64,000 bases of DNA from Bog-473 sp963824195 (GTDB taxonomy: Bacteria > Actinomycetota > Acidimicrobiia > Acidimicrobiales > RAAP-2), in assembly GCA_963824195.1 (NCBI GenBank), contig CAWGOJ010000008.1:1-64000 (forward strand), read 5' to 3'. Made by a program: the position numbers and the translations under genes. Shown piece after piece: positions 26,893 through 36,512 of this stretch. The notes below the pieces were generated by a model, which had not been told where the DNA came from, did no database searches, and saw only the letters and a program-made list of their open reading frames with translations. Position 1 is the stretch's first letter, and each line of letters opens with the position of its first letter.

Positions 26893-28293
26893 TCAGCCGA
26901 CCGAGCCTTCCATCTGCAACTCGATAAGGCGGCTCCACTCCACCGCGTACTCCATCGGGAGCGTGCGGGTGACGGGCTCAATGAAGCCGTTCACGATCAT
27001 GCTCATGGCCTGCTGCTCGGACAGCCCCCGGCTCATCAGGTAGAAGAGCTGGTCGTCGCCCACCTTCGAGACGGTGGCCTCGTGGCCGATGCGTGCGCTG
27101 CGCTCGCCCACCTCCATGTAGGGCTTGGTCTCGGAGGTCGACTCGTCGTCGAGGAGCAGGGCGTCGCAGCGCACGAACGACTTGGCGCCGTACGCCTCGG
27201 GGTCCACGTGCACCTTGCCTCGGTAGGTGGTGACGCCGCCGTCCTTGGAGATCGACTTCGAGACGATGGTCGACGTGGTCTCCGGGGCGATATGGAACAT
27301 CTTGGCGCCGGCGTCCTGGTGCTGGCCTGCGCCGGCGTAGGCCACCGAGAGGACCTCGCCGCTTGCCTTGGGCCCCATGAGGTATACGGAGGGGTACTTC
27401 ATGGTCAGGCGCGAGCCGATGTTGCCGTCGATCCACTCAACGTGGGCCTCGGCCTCGGCGCGGGCCCGCTTGGTCACCAAGTTGTAGACGTTGGTCGACC
27501 AGTTCTGGATGGTTGTGTAGGTGATGCGCGACCCGGGCAGGGCGACCAGCTCGACCACGGCCGAGTGCAGCGAGTCGGTGGAGTACACCGGGGCCGAGCA
27601 GCCCTCGATGTAGTGCACCTGCGACCCCTCGTCGGCGATGATGAGCGTCCGCTCGAACTGGCCCATGTTCTCCGCGTTGATCCGGAAGTAGGCCTGCAGC
27701 GGCATGTCCACCTTCACGCCGGGCGGCACGTAGATGAACGACCCGCCCGACCAAACGGCCGAGTTCAGGGCGGCGAACTTGTTGTCGTTCGGCGGGATGA
27801 TCTTGCCGAACCACTTGCGCACGAGCTCGGGGTAGTCGCGCACGGCGGTGTCCATGTCACAGAAGAAGACACCCTGGGCCTCGAGGTCCTCGCGGTTGCG
27901 GTGGAAGACGACCTCGGACTCGTACTGCGCCGTGACGCCCGAGAGGTACTTGCGCTCCGCCTCGGGGATACCCAGCTTCTCGTACGTGTTCTTGATGGCG
28001 TCGGGCAGGTCCTCCCACTTGTCCACCTGCCCGCCGGTCGGCTTGATGTAGTAGTAGATGTCGTCGAAGTCGAGCTTCGGCATGCGCTCGGCGAACCAGG
28101 GCGCCATGGGCTTGCGCTCGAAGTGTTTCAGCGAGCGCAGGCGAAAGTCCCGCATCCAGTCCGGCTCGCCCTTCATCTCCGACATCTCGCGCACGATGGA
28201 CTCGTTCAGCCCCTTCTTGGGCTTGAAGACGTAGTCCTCGGCGTCGCTCCATCCGAGCTGGTAGCGACCGAGGTCGAGATCCGTTGTGGCCAT
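26893..28293 (-). CDS. sufB: SUF scaffold protein SufB
   Basis: SufB, the central scaffold on which Fe-S clusters are built, 466 residues from ATG 28293. Family segments include GWSDAEDYVFKPKKGLN, VWSGGSFIYVPPGVKVDMPLQ and YIEGCSAPVYSTDSLH. The core then has CDALLLDDESTSETKPYMEV and the invariant cysteine in SFVRCDALL, with the C-terminal region GLSEQQAMSMIVNGFIEPV. It leads the minus-strand suf block and is divergent from oligopeptidase B. The 117-base gap contains an AT-rich patch near 28320-28340 that probably holds the promoter. Confidence 0.97.
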   Translation of the reverse strand: MATTDLDLGRYQLGWSDAEDYVFKPKKGLNESIVREMSEMKGEPDWMRDFRLRSLKHFERKPMAPWFAERMPKLDFDDIYYYIKPTGGQVDKWEDLPDAIKNTYEKLGIPEAERKYLSGVTAQYESEVVFHRNREDLEAQGVFFCDMDTAVRDYPELVRKWFGKIIPPNDNKFAALNSAVWSGGSFIYVPPGVKVDMPLQAYFRINAENMGQFERTLIIADEGSQVHYIEGCSAPVYSTDSLHSAVVELVALPGSRITYTTIQNWSTNVYNLVTKRARAEAEAHVEWIDGNIGSRLTMKYPSVYLMGPKASGEVLSVAYAGAGQHQDAGAKMFHIAPETTSTIVSKSISKDGGVTTYRGKVHVDPEAYGAKSFVRCDALLLDDESTSETKPYMEVGERSARIGHEATVSKVGDDQLFYLMSRGLSEQQAMSMIVNGFIEPVTRTLPMEYAVEWSRLIELQMEGSVG

Positions 28294-28410
28294 GTGGCTC
28301 CTGAGGTCGGGGGGGATTTCCCCTACGTAGATAGTAACAACTGCCCGGGCCAGCCGAAACGCCCGTGCGGGTCCACCGCCGTGTCGCCAGCCGTGGCAGG
28401 CTCTGCGTTG

Positions 28411-30561
28411 ATGGCCAGCCCGCCCAGTGCCCCCCGGCGCCACCACGTCGTCTCGGCCCACGGCGACGACCGTGAGGACCCCTGGTTCTGGCTGCGCGAC
28501 CGTGACGATCCCGAGGTCCTGACCTACCTCCGGGCGGAGAACGCCTACACGGACCAGGAGACGGCACCGTTCCGCGAGCTGCGAGACGCCCTCTTCGAGG
28601 AGATGAAGGCCAGGATCAAGGAGACCGACATGTCGGTGCCGGCCCGACGGGGGCCGTGGTGGTACTACTCGCGCACCGAGGAGGGGAAGAGCTACGCCAT
28701 CCACTGCCGTCGCCCCGCCCGCGGCCGGACGGAGCTCCCCCCGGCGGGCGAGCCCGGGGGCGAGGAGCAGATCCTCCTCGACGAGAACGCGCTGGCCGAG
28801 GGGTCGGAGTACTTCGCCGTCGGGAGCGCGGTGGTGAGCCACGACCACCGCTGGCTGGCCTACGGGACCGATCGCGCCGGCAACGAGAAGTACGAGCTGC
28901 GCTTCCTCCCCCTCGACGCCGAGACCTCGCCCGCCGCCGCCGCCGAGTCGGTGCCCGACACGGGCTACGGCCTGGCCTGGTCCGCCGGGGCCGACTACGT
29001 GTTCTACGTCCGCCTCGACGAGGCGCACCGGCCCTTTCAGCTCTGGCGCCACCGGTTGGGCGCCGACCCGCGCGCGGACGTCCTCGTCTTCGAGGAGGGC
29101 GACCGCCGGTTCTCCCTCGGCACCGGGTCGACGCGTGACGCCGCCTTCATCCTGATCGGCCTGCACAGCACCAACACGAGCGAGTGGCTGGCGATCCCAT
29201 CGGACGACCCTCTCGCAGAGCCGACGGTGGTGATGGAGCGCCGTGAGGGGGTCGAGTACGCGGTGGACCACCTCACCCCGGCATCGGGAGGGACGGGCTG
29301 GTTCGTGGCCCTCACCAACGACGGTGCCCTCGACTTCCGCGTCCTCGCCGCCCCCGAGACCGGACTCAGGACGGCAGCCCCCTGGCGGGAGATCGTGGCG
29401 CACCGGCCCGGTGTGCGCGTCGAGGACGTCGACGCTTTCTCCTCAGCGCTGGTGCTGAGCGAGCGCGCGGAGGCCCAGACCCGGGTGCACGTCCTCCCGC
29501 TCCCCGGGGGCGGGGACCCCTTCGCGGCCGATCTGCTCGACTCGGGCTGGATCGTCCCCTCCATCGACAGCCCCTCGGCGACATGGCTGGGCCCCAACCC
29601 CGAGCCCGACGCGCCGGCGCTGCGCATCGGGCGGACGTCCCTCGTGACACCCTCGAGCGTCTTGCAGGTGGACCTGGCCGGACGCGGGGAGACGCTGCTC
29701 AAGCAGGAGCCCGTCCTGGGCGATTTCGACCCGGCGCGCTACACGACCTACCGGGAGTGGGCCGTCGCACCCGACGGGACCCGCGTCCCGCTCTCGGTGA
29801 TCCACCGCCACGGGTTGGAGCTGCCGGCGCCCTGCCTGCTCTACGGGTACGGCGCCTACGAGATCTCCATCGACCCGTCCTTCTCGCACCACCGGCTCTC
29901 GCTCCTCGACCGAGGCGTCGTCTTCGTCATCGCGCACGTCCGTGGCGGCGGGGAGATGGGGCGCGCCTGGTACGAGGGGGGGCGGATGGAGCACAAGCCC
30001 AACACGTTCTCCGACTTCATCGCCTGCGCACGCCATCTCCTGGACGCGGGGATCGCCCGGCCGGGGGCACTGGCGGGGCGGGGCGGGTCGGCGGGCGGGC
30101 TGCTGATCGGCGCCGTGGCGAACCAGGCTCCGGAGCTCTTCCGCGCGCTGGTGGCCGAGGTGCCGTTCGTGGACTGCGTGACCACCATGCTTGACGACGA
30201 GCTCCCGCTGACGGTCGGCGAGTGGGAGGAATGGGGGAACCCCCTGGCCGACGAGTCGGCCTACCGACGCATGCTCACCTACTCGCCCTACGACAACGTC
30301 ACGGGCGAGAACCCCGACGGGACGCCGCGCACGTATCCCGACCTCTTCGTCACCGCCGGGCTGAACGACCCCCGGGTCGCGTACTGGGAGCCGGCCAAGT
30401 GGGTGGCCAAGCTGCGGGCCGTCTCGCCCACCACCAGGGTGCTGCTGCGCACGGAGCTGGGCACCGGCCACGGTGGGCCATCGGGTCGCTACGACGCCTG
30501 GAAGGAGGAGGCGCTCGTGTACACCTTCCTCCTCGACGCGCTGGGCCCGGCCCCCGCCTAA
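28411..30561 (+). CDS. ptrB: Oligopeptidase B (S9A prolyl oligopeptidase family)
   Basis: Serine peptidase of 716 residues cutting short peptides, usually after Arg or Lys. ATG 28411 begins MASPPSAPRRHHVVSAHGDDREDPWFWLRD, the family's N-terminal segment. A seven-bladed propeller occupies about 80-420. The catalytic domain has the YGYGAYEISIDPSF region, the nucleophile Ser in AGRGGSAGGLLIGA, the Asp in GLNDPRVAYWEP and the His in LGTGHGGPSGRY. No signal peptide is seen, so it is cytosolic. The frame is open far upstream, but that part is antisense to sufB. Confidence 0.95.
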   Translation: MASPPSAPRRHHVVSAHGDDREDPWFWLRDRDDPEVLTYLRAENAYTDQETAPFRELRDALFEEMKARIKETDMSVPARRGPWWYYSRTEEGKSYAIHCRRPARGRTELPPAGEPGGEEQILLDENALAEGSEYFAVGSAVVSHDHRWLAYGTDRAGNEKYELRFLPLDAETSPAAAAESVPDTGYGLAWSAGADYVFYVRLDEAHRPFQLWRHRLGADPRADVLVFEEGDRRFSLGTGSTRDAAFILIGLHSTNTSEWLAIPSDDPLAEPTVVMERREGVEYAVDHLTPASGGTGWFVALTNDGALDFRVLAAPETGLRTAAPWREIVAHRPGVRVEDVDAFSSALVLSERAEAQTRVHVLPLPGGGDPFAADLLDSGWIVPSIDSPSATWLGPNPEPDAPALRIGRTSLVTPSSVLQVDLAGRGETLLKQEPVLGDFDPARYTTYREWAVAPDGTRVPLSVIHRHGLELPAPCLLYGYGAYEISIDPSFSHHRLSLLDRGVVFVIAHVRGGGEMGRAWYEGGRMEHKPNTFSDFIACARHLLDAGIARPGALAGRGGSAGGLLIGAVANQAPELFRALVAEVPFVDCVTTMLDDELPLTVGEWEEWGNPLADESAYRRMLTYSPYDNVTGENPDGTPRTYPDLFVTAGLNDPRVAYWEPAKWVAKLRAVSPTTRVLLRTELGTGHGGPSGRYDAWKEEALVYTFLLDALGPAPA

Positions 30562-30578
30562 GAGCGGGAGCCGGGCCC
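30543..30578. terminator. Strong hairpin between convergent genes
   Basis: GGGCCCGGC at 30543-30551 pairs perfectly with GCCGGGCCC at 30570-30578. After one mismatch an inner stem CCCGC/GCGGG closes on the six-base loop CTAAGA, which includes the stop codon of oligopeptidase B. It lies exactly between that gene and the convergent one ending at 30579, so it can serve both directions. Confidence 0.7.
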
Positions 30579-31487
30579 TCAGGTCGCCTGCGCCGCCTCG
30601 AAGCTCAGGGTGAAGGGCGCCTGGTAGCCCAGGGGCAGCATCACCGCCGACCCGTCGACGGTGGCCGAGAAGGCGGCCGGCGCCCCAGCGATCACGGTCA
30701 CCGGGCCGGTGGCGGAGATGGAGTGCGACTGGCCGGCGAAGAGCGTTCCGGTGAAGAGCACCGTGCCCGTCGCGGTGTCGGTCGCTTCGACCCAGCACTC
30801 CCCCGTCGTGGCGGCGAGCGAGAGCGAGAAGCTGGCGTCGGCGACGTGATACGTGGCCGTGTGCGCGGTGGGGCTCGCGGGAGCCGAGACCGTCGGGGGT
30901 GCGGTCGTCGAGGTCGTGGTGGTGGGGTGACGGCCGGCCGCGTGGTGATGCGTGCGGGCAGTCGTGGTGACGGTGCCGGACGACTTCGGGTGGTGTGCCA
31001 GGGAGTTCGAGTGCAACCCGGTGATGATCAGGACGATGATCAGCACCGCCACCGCGCCGACCGCCGCCGCGGGCCCGCCGAGGCGGCGCGGCCTGTGGTT
31101 GATGGCGTGCATGACCCGTGCCTCGCCACCGGTCATGAAGCTCGCCGGCACCGGCTCGGGGCCGGAGTCGTCGAAGGTCACCGGCTCGGCGGGGTTTGCC
31201 ACCGGGGGCGGTGGGGCAGGCGGCACCGCGGGTCGGTCGGGCTCGGTCAGGCGCACCGTGGCCGACCCCGAGACGCGGAACGCGCTGGCCGGGTAGGCCG
31301 CCTCGCCGTTCCCGTTCTCCGGGCCGGCGGACGACACGTGCGTCCGCATCTCCTCGAGCGTGTGCAGCTGGCGGTGGTAGTGCTCCACCGAGTGCACGTC
31401 GTCGTGGGAGCGCCGGCTCACGATGACAGCCGCGATGACGCCCACGATGACGACGACACCGACTATCCCACCGACCAGCACCGTCAC
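30579..31487 (-). CDS. Two-helix membrane protein with RodZ C-terminal (DUF4115)-like domain
   Basis: About 302 residues from GTG 31487. A first membrane helix starts near residue 3 (VGGIVGVVVIVGVIAAVIV); a second is near 135 (AVAVLIIVLIITGLHS). Between them lies a proline-rich cytoplasmic region. After a Thr/His-rich linker, the outer C-terminal domain has FSLSLAATTGECWVEA, VLFTGTLFAGQSHS and VIAGAPAAFSATVDG. This matches the beta-rich DUF4115 domain at the C-terminus of RodZ. The N-terminal helix-turn-helix of RodZ is absent, so a cytoskeletal role is uncertain. It probably acts at the cell envelope. Confidence 0.7.
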   Translation of the reverse strand: MTVLVGGIVGVVVIVGVIAAVIVSRRSHDDVHSVEHYHRQLHTLEEMRTHVSSAGPENGNGEAAYPASAFRVSGSATVRLTEPDRPAVPPAPPPPVANPAEPVTFDDSGPEPVPASFMTGGEARVMHAINHRPRRLGGPAAAVGAVAVLIIVLIITGLHSNSLAHHPKSSGTVTTTARTHHHAAGRHPTTTTSTTAPPTVSAPASPTAHTATYHVADASFSLSLAATTGECWVEATDTATGTVLFTGTLFAGQSHSISATGPVTVIAGAPAAFSATVDGSAVMLPLGYQAPFTLSFEAAQAT

Positions 31488-31546
31488 ATATTCAACAGGA
31501 TCTGCCGGGCGCGCTGGACCGCGGCCCGGGACGGCAGGCCCTGAGG

Positions 31547-31586
31547 CCGGAGGCCCGGCCCCGGCGGGAGGGCGCCGGGCCTCCGG
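31547..31586. terminator. 13-bp perfect hairpin downstream of the epimerase gene
   Basis: CCGGAGGCCCGGC at 31547-31559 pairs without mismatch with GCCGGGCCTCCGG at 31574-31586 around a 14-base loop. It begins 8 bases past the stop of the minus-strand epimerase gene, where a terminator is expected. No T-tract is present, as is common in high-GC actinobacteria. Confidence 0.65.
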
Positions 31587-31593
31587 CACGCCG

Positions 31594-32139
31594 TCAGTGC
31601 GCCAGGCGAGGCCGGATGTCGTCGGGGATGTCGCCGCGCCGGGGGTTGCCCTGGTCCCGCTTCGAGAGGATGGGGTCGCTGATCCCCCAGTCGGCGCCCA
31701 CCGTGGGGTCGTCCCAGGCCAGCCCGTGCTCGTCCGAGGCGTCGTAGTAGTTGTCCACGAGGTAGGTGAGCAGGATGTCACTCAGCGCGGCGAACCCGTG
31801 GGCGACCCCGGGAGGGATGTAGATGCCCTGATCGACGTCCCCGTCGAGGTCGATCAGCTCGGTCGCCCCGTCCGTCCTCGACCCGACCCGCAGGTCGTGC
31901 AGGACGACGCGGGCCCGGCCGCGCAGGGCGTACCAGTAGTCGGCCTGGTGGAGGTGAAAGTGCAGTCCGACCAGCGCGCCGGCCTGCTTCTCCGAGCGGT
32001 TGCCCTGCACCATTTCGCGCCCGTCGGGGAACCAGCTGCGACGGTAGGTCTCGACGAAGCGCCCGCGCTCGTCGCCGTGCGCGTCCGGGCGGACCAGCAC
32101 GACGTCGTCGATCACTGAGGAGGGGACCAGGTCTGGCAT
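31594..32139 (-). CDS. dTDP-4-dehydrorhamnose 3,5-epimerase-like cupin
   Basis: A 181-residue RmlC-type sugar epimerase. Motifs are DERGRFVETYRRSWF, VQGNRSEKQAGALVGLHFH with the catalytic His, VVLHDLRVGS, and IYIPPGVAHGFAALSD. LVDNYYD holds the tyrosine. RmlC converts dTDP-4-keto-6-deoxyglucose to the L-rhamnose precursor. Here the usual RGLH-x-Q is VGLHFHLHQ, so another NDP-4-keto sugar is possible. No other rml genes are nearby. Confidence 0.85.
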   Translation of the reverse strand: MPDLVPSSVIDDVVLVRPDAHGDERGRFVETYRRSWFPDGREMVQGNRSEKQAGALVGLHFHLHQADYWYALRGRARVVLHDLRVGSRTDGATELIDLDGDVDQGIYIPPGVAHGFAALSDILLTYLVDNYYDASDEHGLAWDDPTVGADWGISDPILSKRDQGNPRRGDIPDDIRPRLAH

Positions 32140-32167
32140 CGGGGCGGAACGGTAGCGGGTGGGCGGG

Positions 32168-32644
32168 TCAGGGGGCGAAACGGCCGAACCCGGACCGGTA
32201 GAAGAGCAGCGGGCTGCCCTCCCCGATCCCCGTGGCCACCACGTGGCCCGTCACCAGCTCGTGGTCGCCGCCGTCGAAGATGTCGCCCAGCCGGCACTCG
32301 ACCACGGCCAGCGAGCCCTCAATCACGGGAGACCCCGTGAGGCCGGGCGACCAGTCGACGCCCTCGAACTTGTCGCCCCCCGAGACCGCGAAGGAGCGGC
32401 AGAGCGCCTCCTGGTGCTCCTCGAGGATGTTCACGCAGAATGCCCCGGCCTTGGCGATGCGGGGCCAGCTCGTCGAGCTCCGGGCGGGGGCGAGGATCAC
32501 CATCGGGGGGTCGAGGGAGAGGGCAGCGAACGACTGGCACGTGAAGCCGACGGGCACGCCCTCCTCGAGCGCGGTGACGATCGTGATGCCGGTCGCGAAG
32601 TGACCGAGCACCTCGCGAAACCGGGCCTGGTCGAGGCCCGACAC
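32168..32644 (-). CDS. Flavin reductase (HpaC/HsaB family)
   Basis: A 158-residue NAD(P)H:flavin oxidoreductase domain protein. The family signature FREVLGHFATGITIVTA is at the N-terminus, followed by GFTCQSFAALSLDPPMVILAPA and FCVNILEEHQEALC. These enzymes supply reduced FMN or FAD to a two-component monooxygenase. The family includes HsaB of steroid ring degradation. No oxygenase partner gene is adjacent, so its partner is unknown. It lies between the RmlC-like gene and an MBL gene on the same strand. Confidence 0.9.
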   Translation of the reverse strand: MSGLDQARFREVLGHFATGITIVTALEEGVPVGFTCQSFAALSLDPPMVILAPARSSTSWPRIAKAGAFCVNILEEHQEALCRSFAVSGGDKFEGVDWSPGLTGSPVIEGSLAVVECRLGDIFDGGDHELVTGHVVATGIGEGSPLLFYRSGFGRFAP

Positions 32645-32651
32645 GTGCGCG

Positions 32652-33506
32652 TTACGCCTTGCCGAGATCGATCGACTGGGATTCGTGCGCCGACGAGATG
32701 TCGTTGATGTGCTTGGCCTCCGGGAGCCGGCGCGCCTGGTTGAGAATACGGTCGAGCTCGCGGTCGGTGTGCGAGGGGTCGTGGTGCGAGAGCAGCAGCC
32801 GCTTGACGCCGGCTTCGGCCGCTACGTGCACCGCGTAGGCGGCGGTCGAGTGCCCCCAATCGGCCTTGGCCGAGAACTCGTCGTCGGTGTACTGGCCGTC
32901 ATGGATGAGCAGGTCAACCCCGTTGCACAGCTCGAGCACGGCCTCGGGGATGGCCCGGCGGTCGAGTGGCGCCTGGTGGTCGGACATGTAGGCGACCGAA
33001 CGGCCCTCAGCCTCGATCCGGAAGCCCAGCGTCGTGCCGCTGTGCGGAATGGGTCGCGCCATGACCTTGGCGGAGCCGATGGAGAAGTCCTCGGCCCCGA
33101 CGTCGACCGTGATCAGCTCGCCACGGAACTGCTCCATGTGGATCGGGAACACCGGCGGCTGCACGGCGGCGTGTAGCGCGTCCTTGAGGGTGCCTTTGGG
33201 CTGGCCCGGCCCGTACACCATGAGACAGGCGCCCGGGTCGTGCAGAGGGCCGAAGAACGGGATCCCCAGGATGTGGTCGAAGTGGAGGTGGGTGAGCAGC
33301 GCCGTAGCGCGCAGCGGAGTGCCGAGGGCACGCACCTCCTTTTGGAGGACGTCGCCCAGCGCGCGCAGCCCGGTGCCGAGGTCGACGATGAGTGGCTCGT
33401 CCCCCTCGATGTCGATGACCAGGCACGAGGTGTTACCCCCGTAGCGGCGGTAGCGATCCCCCGAGCACGGACACGATCCCCGCACCCCGTAGAACGTGAC
33501 GTTCAC
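32652..33506 (-). CDS. MBL-fold metallohydrolase, RNase Z/PhnP-like
   Basis: 284 residues from GTG 33506 (VNVTFYGVRGSCPCSG, a frequent family N-terminus). The core metal motif is THLHFDHILGIPFF. More ligands follow in PIPHSGTTLGF, MSDHQAP and HDGQYTDDEF, and LLLSHHDPSHTD closes the site. The layout resembles PhnP/RNase Z-type phosphodiesterases rather than thiol hydrolases. Actinobacterial homologues are uncharacterised. It ends 7 bases before the flavin reductase start. Confidence 0.85.
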   Translation of the reverse strand: MNVTFYGVRGSCPCSGDRYRRYGGNTSCLVIDIEGDEPLIVDLGTGLRALGDVLQKEVRALGTPLRATALLTHLHFDHILGIPFFGPLHDPGACLMVYGPGQPKGTLKDALHAAVQPPVFPIHMEQFRGELITVDVGAEDFSIGSAKVMARPIPHSGTTLGFRIEAEGRSVAYMSDHQAPLDRRAIPEAVLELCNGVDLLIHDGQYTDDEFSAKADWGHSTAAYAVHVAAEAGVKRLLLSHHDPSHTDRELDRILNQARRLPEAKHINDISSAHESQSIDLGKA

Positions 33507-33548
33507 CCACGTGACGATACTCCGCGGACGGCGGTACTTTCTGTCTCC

Positions 33549-34421
<873 letters not shown>

Positions 34422-34589
34422 ACGTCGCGTGTGGGTGGGGGGAGACCATGACTCCACTCGAGAACCGGCTGCACACGGCACCTCCTCCTCATTGACGTCA
34501 GAACGGCGTCGTCGAGGGCGCCCACCGACGCCAGGTGGAGAAGGCGCCGGGGCGGAGGTCGAGACCGGGGCGTTCGACCGCGGCCGCCG

Positions 34590-35438
34590 TCAGAGGAGCC
34601 CGAGGACGGGTTCGGCCCCGCGGGTCCACCGTGCGAACCCCTCGGCCACCAACGCCGCCGCGACCAGTTCGGCCCGGGCCGGGTCGTCGGGCCACCCGCA
34701 GGCGGTGGCCAGCGTCGCGTGCTCCACGTCGCCGGCCCGGAGCGCATGCAGCAGCCGGCCTCTCCCCTGGCGGTCCGAACCGGCGAATGCACTCTGGCGC
34801 CGCGCCGTCGGGCCGGATCGCCACGGGTCGGGAGTGGTCTTCCCGCCGCGGTGCCACGCGCACTGGTGGCGCAAAGGGCAGTGTGCGCAGTCGGGGCGCG
34901 ACCCCGTGCACACGCTGGCTCCGAGGTCGAACATGGTCTGGTTGAACTCCCACGAGAGGCCGGCGGGGACGAGCCGGTCGCCCAGACGGGTCGCCGCAGT
35001 GGCCGTGAGGGGCGAGCCGGACAGGCAGCGCGCCAGGACCCTCACGGCGTTCGTGTCCACCGCTGCCACGTCCTCCCCGAAGGCCAGCGACCGGACCGCG
35101 CGCGCCGTGTAAGGCCCGACCCCGGCGAGCGCGCGCAGCGCGCCGTCCTCGCGCGGCACGGCACCAGCGTGCTCGGCGACGACGGTGCCGGCGGCCCGGT
35201 GCAGGTTGAGCGCCCGCCGGTTGTACCCGAGGCCCGACCACAGCTTGACGACTTCGGCGGGGCGCACCCGGGCGCAGTCCGCCGGGGTGCCGAACGTGGC
35301 GACGAACCGCTCGTAGTGCGGGACCACGCGGTCCACCTGGGTCTGCTGCAGCATCACCTCGGAGACGAGGATCCGCCACGGGTCGCGAGTGCGGCGCCAG
35401 GGCAGGTCCCGGCGGCGATCGGCTCCCCACTCCAGCAG
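34590..35438 (-). CDS. mutY: A/G-specific adenine glycosylase MutY
   Basis: Removes adenine mispaired with 8-oxoguanine. Motifs in order: LPWRRTRDPWRILVSEVMLQQTQ with the catalytic Glu, HhH LAGVGPYTARAVRSLAFG, AVDTNAVRV with the catalytic Asp, and the FeS loop C-x6-C-x2-C-x5-C (CTGSRPDCAHCPLRHQC). The C-terminal Nudix-like domain is minimal, as in other actinobacteria. No ATG or GTG opens this conserved N-terminus; the first such codon, GTG 35357, would cut off LPWRR. I place the start at CTG 35438; the frame stays open to at least 35489, into the MaoC gene end. The 168 bases between this gene and 34421 hold nothing recognised. Confidence 0.9.
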   Translation of the reverse strand: MLEWGADRRRDLPWRRTRDPWRILVSEVMLQQTQVDRVVPHYERFVATFGTPADCARVRPAEVVKLWSGLGYNRRALNLHRAAGTVVAEHAGAVPREDGALRALAGVGPYTARAVRSLAFGEDVAAVDTNAVRVLARCLSGSPLTATAATRLGDRLVPAGLSWEFNQTMFDLGASVCTGSRPDCAHCPLRHQCAWHRGGKTTPDPWRSGPTARRQSAFAGSDRQGRGRLLHALRAGDVEHATLATACGWPDDPARAELVAAALVAEGFARWTRGAEPVLGLL

Positions 35439-35484
35439 GCGGCGCCGGAAGCGCCGGACCCGATCGGCCGGGAGCGGCGCCGCC

Positions 35485-35997
35485 TCAGTCCCAGACGTCG
35501 TCGCCGTAGGGCCGCCGCCGCGCTGGCGCGCTGGCGGCCTTCCACACCATCAGCTTGCGACGGAAGTAGCAGACTTCCTCGCCGCGCTGGTTGAACGCCT
35601 TGGTCTCGACCGTCACGATGCCCCGGTCGTCCTTCGATTTGGACGGTGTCGCATCGAGCACCCGCGTCTCGGCGTAGATGGTGTCACCGTGGAACGTGGG
35701 CGATCGGTGCAGGAGCGACTCGACCTCGAGGTTGGCGATGCACGAGCCACTGACGTCGGGCACGCTCATGCCGAGCGTGAGCGAGTACACGAGGTTCCCC
35801 ACCACGACGTTCTTGCCCTGCACCGTCTCGTTCTCCGCAAACCAGGCGTTCGTGTGCAGCGGGTGATGGTTCATCGTGATCATACAGAACAGGTGGTCGT
35901 CGTACTCGGTGATCGTCTTGCCCGGCCAGTGCCGATAGATGTCGCCGGGGACGAAATCCTCGAGGTAGCGGCCGAAGGGACGGTCGTAGACCGTCAT
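35485..35997 (-). CDS. MaoC-type hydratase of the ethylmalonyl-CoA gene set
   Basis: A 170-residue hotdog-fold acyl-CoA dehydratase. The sequence TITEYDDHLFCMITMNHHPLH carries the hydratase His/Asn motif, followed by GKNVVVGNLVYSL, GMSVPDVSG and PSKSKDDRGIVTVETKAFNQ. It closely resembles, from memory, the short MaoC protein encoded beside ccr, meaA and the CitE-like lyase in Streptomyces. There it is the likely mesaconyl-CoA hydratase of the ethylmalonyl-CoA pathway. That role is supported by mcd at 38484 and the lyase at 40097. Its ATG overlaps the stop of the DUF6941-type gene. Confidence 0.85.
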   Translation of the reverse strand: MTVYDRPFGRYLEDFVPGDIYRHWPGKTITEYDDHLFCMITMNHHPLHTNAWFAENETVQGKNVVVGNLVYSLTLGMSVPDVSGSCIANLEVESLLHRSPTFHGDTIYAETRVLDATPSKSKDDRGIVTVETKAFNQRGEEVCYFRRKLMVWKAASAPARRRPYGDDVWD

Positions 35998-36431
35998 TCG
36001 CCCGCGGGCACAGGGCGGGGACGCGTCGTGAAGCCGAGGGACGCGCCGGGGAGGGCCTCGCCGTCGATGGTCAGCCGCCAGGCGAACCGGGTGCCCGGCG
36101 CCAGCGGAATGGGCCCGAGGTTGACGGCCAGCGCGACGTCGATGGGCGACCCCTCCGGGATGCCCTGGGGCTGGCTCACCGTGAATTCGCCGCGCACCTC
36201 GACCGGCTGGGACCCCTCCGAGGTCTCCATGAGCACCGGCTGGCCGTCCGCGTCCTCCAAGAAGAGCTCCCAGTGGTGCGACGTCTCGGCCTCGTGCCAG
36301 TCCACGTCGATCTTCAGCGCCACGGCGGAGGGGACGGGATCGGGGCCCGTCATGCTCCAGCCGCCGCCGAGAATGTAGAGCTTGCCGTCGGCCACCTGGG
36401 CCGCGTCGCAGAGCAACATCGTCACTTTCAC
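35994..36431 (-). CDS. DUF6941-type protein
   Basis: A 145-residue soluble protein beginning MKVTMLLCDAAQVADGKLYILGGGW, the recognisable start of a widespread actinobacterial family without known function. The rest alternates hydrophobic residues as in a beta-sandwich (KIDVDWHEAETSHHWELFLED, FAWRLTIDGE). Its stop overlaps the MaoC start (ATGA), so the two are translationally coupled, which may hint at a shared pathway. Confidence 0.75.
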   Translation of the reverse strand: MKVTMLLCDAAQVADGKLYILGGGWSMTGPDPVPSAVALKIDVDWHEAETSHHWELFLEDADGQPVLMETSEGSQPVEVRGEFTVSQPQGIPEGSPIDVALAVNLGPIPLAPGTRFAWRLTIDGEALPGASLGFTTRPRPVPAGE

Positions 36432-36512
36432 GGTGAGGGAGGTTATCGGTCCGCCACGGTGGGCCGATATATGGAGGCGAGGGGGTAGTCCCGGTCCACG
36501 CAGGAGGGGTCA

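Noticed and set aside
26005..28410. Very long upstream extension of oligopeptidase B
   Set aside because: The extension is antisense to sufB and neighbours. The family N-terminus begins at ATG 28411.
32168..32644. Flavin reductase named HsaB
   Set aside because: Same family, but no HsaA oxygenase or other hsa gene is adjacent and no KstR-like site precedes it, so the specific name is not supported.
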